Positions 40,204 through 43,137 of a stretch of DNA of 43,137 nt are shown here, piece by piece (the first letter of the stretch is position 1; each line of letters starts with the position of its first letter). The translations under genes were made by a program, and so were the position numbers. This DNA comes from a virus: IMG/VR virus record IMGVR_UViG_3300020204_000131, positions 1-43,137 of that record. One strand, written 5' to 3'. Below the pieces are notes generated by a model, which was given only the letters and a program-made list of their open reading frames with translations, did not search any database and was not told the DNA's origin.

Positions 40204-40231
40204 TTGTTGTACTGCTGTGAGAGGCTAGTAC
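40204..40231 (+). promoter_or_regulatory. possible sigma70-type promoter for the cassette after terS
   Basis: TTGTTG and TAGTAC are separated by 16 bases, about 135 bases upstream of the ATG at 40369. CGGGAGC copies follow at about 40244 and 40258. Confidence 0.4.
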
Positions 40232-40274
40232 ATAGAAACTAGCTTCGGGAGCCTAGCACGGGAGCGGCTTTGAG

Positions 40275-40306
40275 CGTTACAGTGTGACACATTACTAAGT
40301 GTAACA
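40275..40306. promoter_or_regulatory. inverted TTACA-type motif pair
   Basis: GTTACA (~40276) and TGTAAC (~40300) face each other across ~18 bases. Both match the TGTTACAC element found at other unit heads. A CCGGATCCGG palindrome follows at 40313-40322. The group lies 60-95 bases before the gene at 40369. Confidence 0.5.
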
Positions 40307-40368
40307 GTAGGCCCGGATCCGGTATGCCTGGGGTCTAATGTCGTTTGTGTCATCAGACCTATCCCGTC

Positions 40369-40956
40369 ATGACCCTATCTATCGGTGTGGATCGTTTTGA
40401 CTACGTGGCCGGTTCTTGGCTCTTCTGGAGTGAGAACCACACGGGTCAATTTTCAGAAGGTTACGAGAGGCTGTCGCGCTATCAATTCAATCCCGGAGCG
40501 TGTTTCACCGGCTGGCCATCATTAAGCGAAGCCGCGAGGGAAGTGTACCGCGCTTGGTGTAAACGTGAGAGCGTAGCTTGCGAATACGATACCGTACGCT
40601 ATCTGTTGGGTGAGCATGGCTGGGATGTGGAGAATCCCGATGGGTGTTTAGACTACTTTCTATATAATTACGGCGACGATAACATCAACGAGACAGGCTT
40701 AATTAACTATCAGCAGAGTGATTTTGTGAATTTAGATATGTGCTACACGCGTGATCTTCTAGATTTTTTTAGAGACTACAGCGCTGAGGTTCTTGATCTT
40801 GTTGACGAATACTGCGAGGCTATTGGCGCAACATCCCGTCTTCATGCTTTGGAGGGTCAAACGATCGAAGATCCGGACGGGTTCGCCGCTGCGCTGGTAA
40901 ATGCCGGGATGACATACCTGGGTGGTCAACTGTTGAGTGCTTTGGGGCTGCTGTGA
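40369..40956 (+). CDS. acidic hypothetical protein (accessory cassette)
   Basis: This is a 195-residue acidic protein from ATG at 40369. Segments include RFDYVAGSWLFWSENHTGQF, LGEHGWDVENPDGCLDYFLY and LDMCYTRDLLDFFRDYSAEV. It has 5-6 Cys and no membrane segment before a weakly hydrophobic end (AGMTYLGGQLLSALGLL). I recognise no family. The strong acidity could point to a DNA mimic or inhibitor of a host enzyme, which is speculation. Codon use is more A/T-rich than in the virion genes. A 313-base regulatory gap follows. Confidence 0.75.
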   Translation: MTLSIGVDRFDYVAGSWLFWSENHTGQFSEGYERLSRYQFNPGACFTGWPSLSEAAREVYRAWCKRESVACEYDTVRYLLGEHGWDVENPDGCLDYFLYNYGDDNINETGLINYQQSDFVNLDMCYTRDLLDFFRDYSAEVLDLVDEYCEAIGATSRLHALEGQTIEDPDGFAAALVNAGMTYLGGQLLSALGLL

Positions 40957-40990
40957 CCCTGATCATTCATAGCCTCCATGAGACTGCGCA

Positions 40991-41031
40991 ACGGGAGCCT
41001 GCGGTCCGTCTGTGACCTTAAAAGCTCCCGT
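40991..41031 (+). other. long-stem hairpin in the 313-base gap
   Basis: ACGGGAGC (40991-40998) pairs perfectly with GCTCCCGT (41024-41031) across 25 bases that contain a nested GGTC/GACC pair. There is no good T tract. It could be the terminator of the upstream gene or a structured leader. Confidence 0.5.
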
Positions 41032-41044
41032 CTCGTTTCGTAGG

Positions 41045-41178
41045 GCTTATTGCAACTGATTCTCAATAGCAACAAGTGCAGCGGCTTGGAACTTCCTGCA
41101 AATGAGAATCAATCGCAATAAGCAGCGAAACGTATTTGAGAACGGTTCTCAACAAGCGATTGTTACTGATTGTGAATC
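41045..41178. promoter_or_regulatory. array of four related operator-like sites, Fur-box-like
   Basis: Site A is at 41045-41073; B (inverted) 41097-41123; C (inverted) 41131-41157; D 41158-41178. The shared core is ATTGyAAyTGATTCTCAAT. A and B share a long inverted match that starts GCTTATTGC. C holds the perfect dyad TTGAGAAC-G-GTTCTCAA at 41136-41152. A and B match the 19-base Fur box at 13 of 19 positions by hand count. It lies 90-225 bases upstream of the gene at 41270. The rest of the gap (40957-41269) holds a hairpin and a GAGAGG-CCA-CCTCTC dyad at 41229-41243. Confidence 0.65.
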
Positions 41179-41269
41179 TTTACCATTACACTCTGGCCAT
41201 GGCCTCCCGATGGCCTAACGTTAAATACGAGAGGCCACCTCTCAACATCGAATCTTTATTTAAAAGCAA

Positions 41270-41557
41270 ATGAACCTCAAAACAGAAACCAGCGTTTCGT
41301 TGATTGCTACCGATCGCGTCTCGTTGTTCAACTGGAAAGGATTTACCCGCGTTCAGTTCAACGAAACCAGCGACAGTACGTTGGAGGTGGCCAATGTCGA
41401 CAGTGAAGAGCTGCTATTGGCGGTGTCCTATTTCGTACGTGATCTTGCCAAAGATGCGGAACGTTCCGATCGTCAGACCCGCTTACTGCACGACATCATG
41501 CACAGCTTGCAAGAATCGCTCAAAGTTAAAAAGGAGACTGAGAATGCGACCGCTTAA
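41270..41557 (+). CDS. hypothetical protein under the operator array
   Basis: This 95-residue protein (MNLKTETSVSLIATDRVSLF, NVDSEELLLAVSYFVRDLAK, LLHDIMHSLQESLKVKKETE) has a beta-rich N-terminal half and a helical C-terminal half; no family is recognised. It is the first gene after the four-site regulatory array. The next small gene starts inside its end (14-base overlap), so three genes are probably translated together. TACACT at 41187-41192 may be its -10 box. Confidence 0.7.
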   Translation: MNLKTETSVSLIATDRVSLFNWKGFTRVQFNETSDSTLEVANVDSEELLLAVSYFVRDLAKDAERSDRQTRLLHDIMHSLQESLKVKKETENATA

Positions 41558-41615
41558 ACTCTTTTTAGTTGGCGCTCTTCCCTTACTTCCTGTTGTTTTG
41601 CTGCTGCTCTTGTGA
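41544..41615 (+). CDS. tiny hydrophobic peptide (23 aa)
   Basis: The peptide MRPLKLFLVGALPLLPVVLL plus LLL is a single hydrophobic helix with a basic start. AAGGAG lies 8 bases before the ATG, a good Shine-Dalgarno sequence. The stop overlaps the next start (GTGA). It looks like a membrane-active peptide such as a small toxin, holin or lysis-inhibition peptide, but sequence alone cannot decide. Confidence 0.6.
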   Translation: MRPLKLFLVGALPLLPVVLLLLL

Positions 41616-41806
41616 CTCACATCATCACTACCGCTGAAATTCCCGTGTTCCGACTTAAGGTTCTAGCCTCTGCGCTATCGCTTGAAATTAAGGGACTTAA
41701 GCGTAGGGGCCCGAGCGCTTACTCTATCGTGAAACGCGAACTTAACCTAAAAGGATCGCGGGAATCAGTATTAGCTCAGTTGCACGACATAATGGCCGCT
41801 AGTTGA
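41612..41806 (+). CDS. small basic protein (64 aa)
   Basis: This 64-residue protein starts with GTG at 41612, overlapping the preceding TGA. It carries VLASALSLEIKGLKRRGPSA, then YSIVKRELNLKGSRESVLAQ. This L-x-L-E-I-K-G-x-K-R-R-G-x-S-A-Y pattern is one I know from many small phage proteins of unknown function. A hairpin follows the stop. Confidence 0.75.
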   Translation: MTHIITTAEIPVFRLKVLASALSLEIKGLKRRGPSAYSIVKRELNLKGSRESVLAQLHDIMAAS

Positions 41807-41817
41807 ACTTAACAAAC

Positions 41818-41847
41818 GCGGCGCTGTTTTATACTTAGCAGCGCCGC
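41818..41847 (+). terminator. strong hairpin, probable terminator of the cassette
   Basis: GCGGCGCTG pairs perfectly with CAGCGCCGC around a 12-base A/T-rich loop, followed by TTAATT. The T tract is imperfect, but the stem is strong and lies 12 bases after the stop at 41806. Confidence 0.65.
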
Positions 41848-41937
41848 TTAATTAACACAAACCGGGGGTAGAGTTCGGTATATTTTGCGCGTGTACCGGG
41901 CCCAGGGAACCTACTGACATAATCACGTTTTTCTTGT

Positions 41938-41985
41938 CCTGTTACACAAGGGGGCAGGGGTTCGATTCCTGTAATACCCTAGAAG
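41938..41985 (+). other. CCTGTTACACAAG motif and tRNA 3'-end-like sequence before terL
   Basis: CCTGTTACACAAG (41938-41950) differs at one base from 35974-35986 and can form the arm CTTGT/ACAAG with preceding bases. Next comes CAGGGGTTCGATTCCTG, which has the look of a tRNA T-arm, followed by ATACCCTA like an acceptor end. No full tRNA can be folded by eye. The rest of the gap (41848-42003) has no gene. It may be an attachment-site-like relic or a tRNA remnant. Confidence 0.4.
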
Positions 41986-42003
41986 CCACCCCCGAAAATA
42001 AAA

Positions 42004-43137
42004 ATGCCGGCTGGAGAACTCAACCTCCGTTACGCCCAAGGTCAAGTCTTTAACAGCCGCAAACGTTTCCGCGTGCTAGTAGCGGGTAGACGTTTCGGAA
42101 AGAGCTACCTCTCATGCATCGAATTGCTGCGTGGGGCGATCGAAAGGCCGGGCGAAACATTCTTCTACGCGGCCCCTACATACCGAATGGCGAAGGACAT
42201 CGCCTGGAAAGTAATGAAAAAGCTGGTCCCGAAGGCGTGGATCAAGTCGAAAAACGAGACGGACCTGAAGATCGAGCTGGTGAACGGCTCGACGATCGAA
42301 CTGAAGGGCACTGAAAACGCCATGGCCCTCCGAGGCCGAAGTTTGGCTGGCGTGGTCCTCGACGAAGCCGCCTTCATGTCCAGCGAAGTGTGGTTCGAGG
42401 TCATCCGTCCCGCCCTTGCCGACAAACAAGGCTGGGCACTGTTTATCTCCACCCCCGACGGCACCGCTAGCTGGTTCTACGACCTCTGGTGTTACTGCGA
42501 AGAAGGTGACTCCGACTGGAGCCGCTGGCAATTCACCACGATCGACGGCGACAACGTCCCACCCGAGGAAATCGAAGCCGCCCGCGCCCAACTCGACGCC
42601 CGCACCTTCCGCCAAGAATTCGAGGCCAGCTTTGAAAACCTCAGCGGCCTAGTCGCCATCAGCTTCTCGGACGACAACATCGACAAAACCGTCCAAGACC
42701 TCTCCGTCCTACCCCTTCTACTGGGTGTGGACTTCAACGTCGACCCTATGAGCGCAGTCTGCGCCGTCAAAAAAGGCGACGTCCTTTGGGTCTTCGACGA
42801 AATCGTAATGACTGGCGGCGCCACCACCTGGGACCTCTGCGAAGAAATCCAATCCCGTTACGGCGTCGAGCGCCGCATCATCGCCTGCCCGGACCCCACC
42901 GGCGGCGCCCGCAAAACTTCCGGCGTTGGAGCAACCGACCACAACATCCTCCGCAAATCCGGCTTCACCGTCTCCAGCCCCCGCAACCCCTGGAAAATCC
43001 GCGACAAAATCACCTGCGTCAACACCGCCCTCCTCGACGCCTCTGGAACCCGCCGCCTCTTCATCAATCCCAAATGCAAAGAACTAATCAAATCCCTCCG
43101 CACCCTCACTTACGCTCCTGGCACCGGCCTCCCCAAC
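42004..43137 (+). CDS. terL: large terminase, N-terminal part
   Basis: This part is 378 codons, open to the window end and continued at 2-304. The ATPase domain has Walker A GRRFGKS (residues 28-34), the LDEAAFMSSEVW Walker B region and FISTPDGTASW coupling motif. The nuclease domain starts at LLLGVDFNVDP (first Asp) and includes ACPDPTGGARKTSG. It powers DNA packaging and cuts genome units. The start ATG follows an A-rich stretch without a Shine-Dalgarno site. Strong C-ending codon bias appears from the middle on, unlike the cassette before it. Confidence 0.93.
   Translation, partial: MPAGELNLRYAQGQVFNSRKRFRVLVAGRRFGKSYLSCIELLRGAIERPGETFFYAAPTYRMAKDIAWKVMKKLVPKAWIKSKNETDLKIELVNGSTIELKGTENAMALRGRSLAGVVLDEAAFMSSEVWFEVIRPALADKQGWALFISTPDGTASWFYDLWCYCEEGDSDWSRWQFTTIDGDNVPPEEIEAARAQLDARTFRQEFEASFENLSGLVAISFSDDNIDKTVQDLSVLPLLLGVDFNVDPMSAVCAVKKGDVLWVFDEIVMTGGATTWDLCEEIQSRYGVERRIIACPDPTGGARKTSGVGATDHNILRKSGFTVSSPRNPWKIRDKITCVNTALLDASGTRRLFINPKCKELIKSLRTLTYAPGTGLPN
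42945..43137. repeat. terminal overlap, right copy
   Basis: These bases match 1-193 with six substitutions, all in the last 70 positions. The reading frame of terL is kept in both copies. Confidence 0.95.

Noticed and set aside
1-43137. search for integrase, lysogeny repressor, photosynthesis genes or complete tRNAs
   Set aside because: None was found in the readable ORFs; only a tRNA-end-like segment near 41960 and small DNA-binding proteins are present.

Overview
The window is an almost complete genome of a tailed double-stranded DNA phage with a long, non-contractile, lambda-like tail (siphovirus type). Bases 1-193 and 42945-43137 are near-identical and both lie inside the large terminase gene. 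The sequence is therefore a circularly permuted or circularised genome of about 42.9 kb cut inside terL, and joining the ends gives a 414-residue terminase. Gene content (DUF4055-type portal, lambda-type M-L-K-I-J tail tip, several short fibre genes, small basic proteins, family A polymerase, prim-pol/helicase, dCTP deaminase) and many starts without a Shine-Dalgarno site fit a cyanophage of picocyanobacteria. That host is inference from gene style, because no host marker gene is present. No integrase, lysogeny repressor, complete tRNA, CRISPR or photosynthesis gene was seen, so a lytic life style is likeliest.

Layout. (1) 0-10.5 kb, rightward: end of terL, small basic proteins, portal, a collagen-like protein, scaffold, major capsid protein, head-tail connectors, tail tube and tail assembly chaperone. 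HNH or opposite-strand insertions interrupt it near 1.5, 6.2 and 6.8 kb. (2) 10.5-23.4 kb, rightward: tape measure, tail tip, central fibre and a tandem set of short fibre genes with paralogous ends. (3) 23.4-26.3 kb, rightward: small proteins and lysis genes. A holin-like peptide is followed by a start-less ORF that can be reached by -1 frameshifting at a canonical slippery heptamer; then comes a two-domain endolysin. (4) 35.8-26.3 kb, leftward: a tightly overlapping replication and nucleotide operon that runs from primase/helicase through many small proteins, dCTP deaminase and zinc-ribbon proteins to a family A DNA polymerase. (5) 35.9-38.2 kb, rightward: putative ssDNA-binding protein, an unknown protein and a PD-(D/E)XK exonuclease, separated by intrinsic terminators. 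(6) 38.9-38.2 kb, leftward: a secreted RlpA-like protein and its partner. (7) 39.1-42.0 kb, rightward: a coiled-coil protein, the small terminase, and an accessory cassette of small genes between terS and terL. That cassette has a dense regulatory region. Then terL begins.

Features that deserve a second look: the frameshift site joining the holin-like gene to the next ORF; a four-copy operator array with Fur-box-like cores at 41045-41178; five GGCCATTCAT-type repeats at the end of terS (possible packaging site); a TGTTACACA motif at the heads of several transcription units; a three-repeat insertion in the tail tip protein L; and the paralogous fibre and zinc-ribbon genes.
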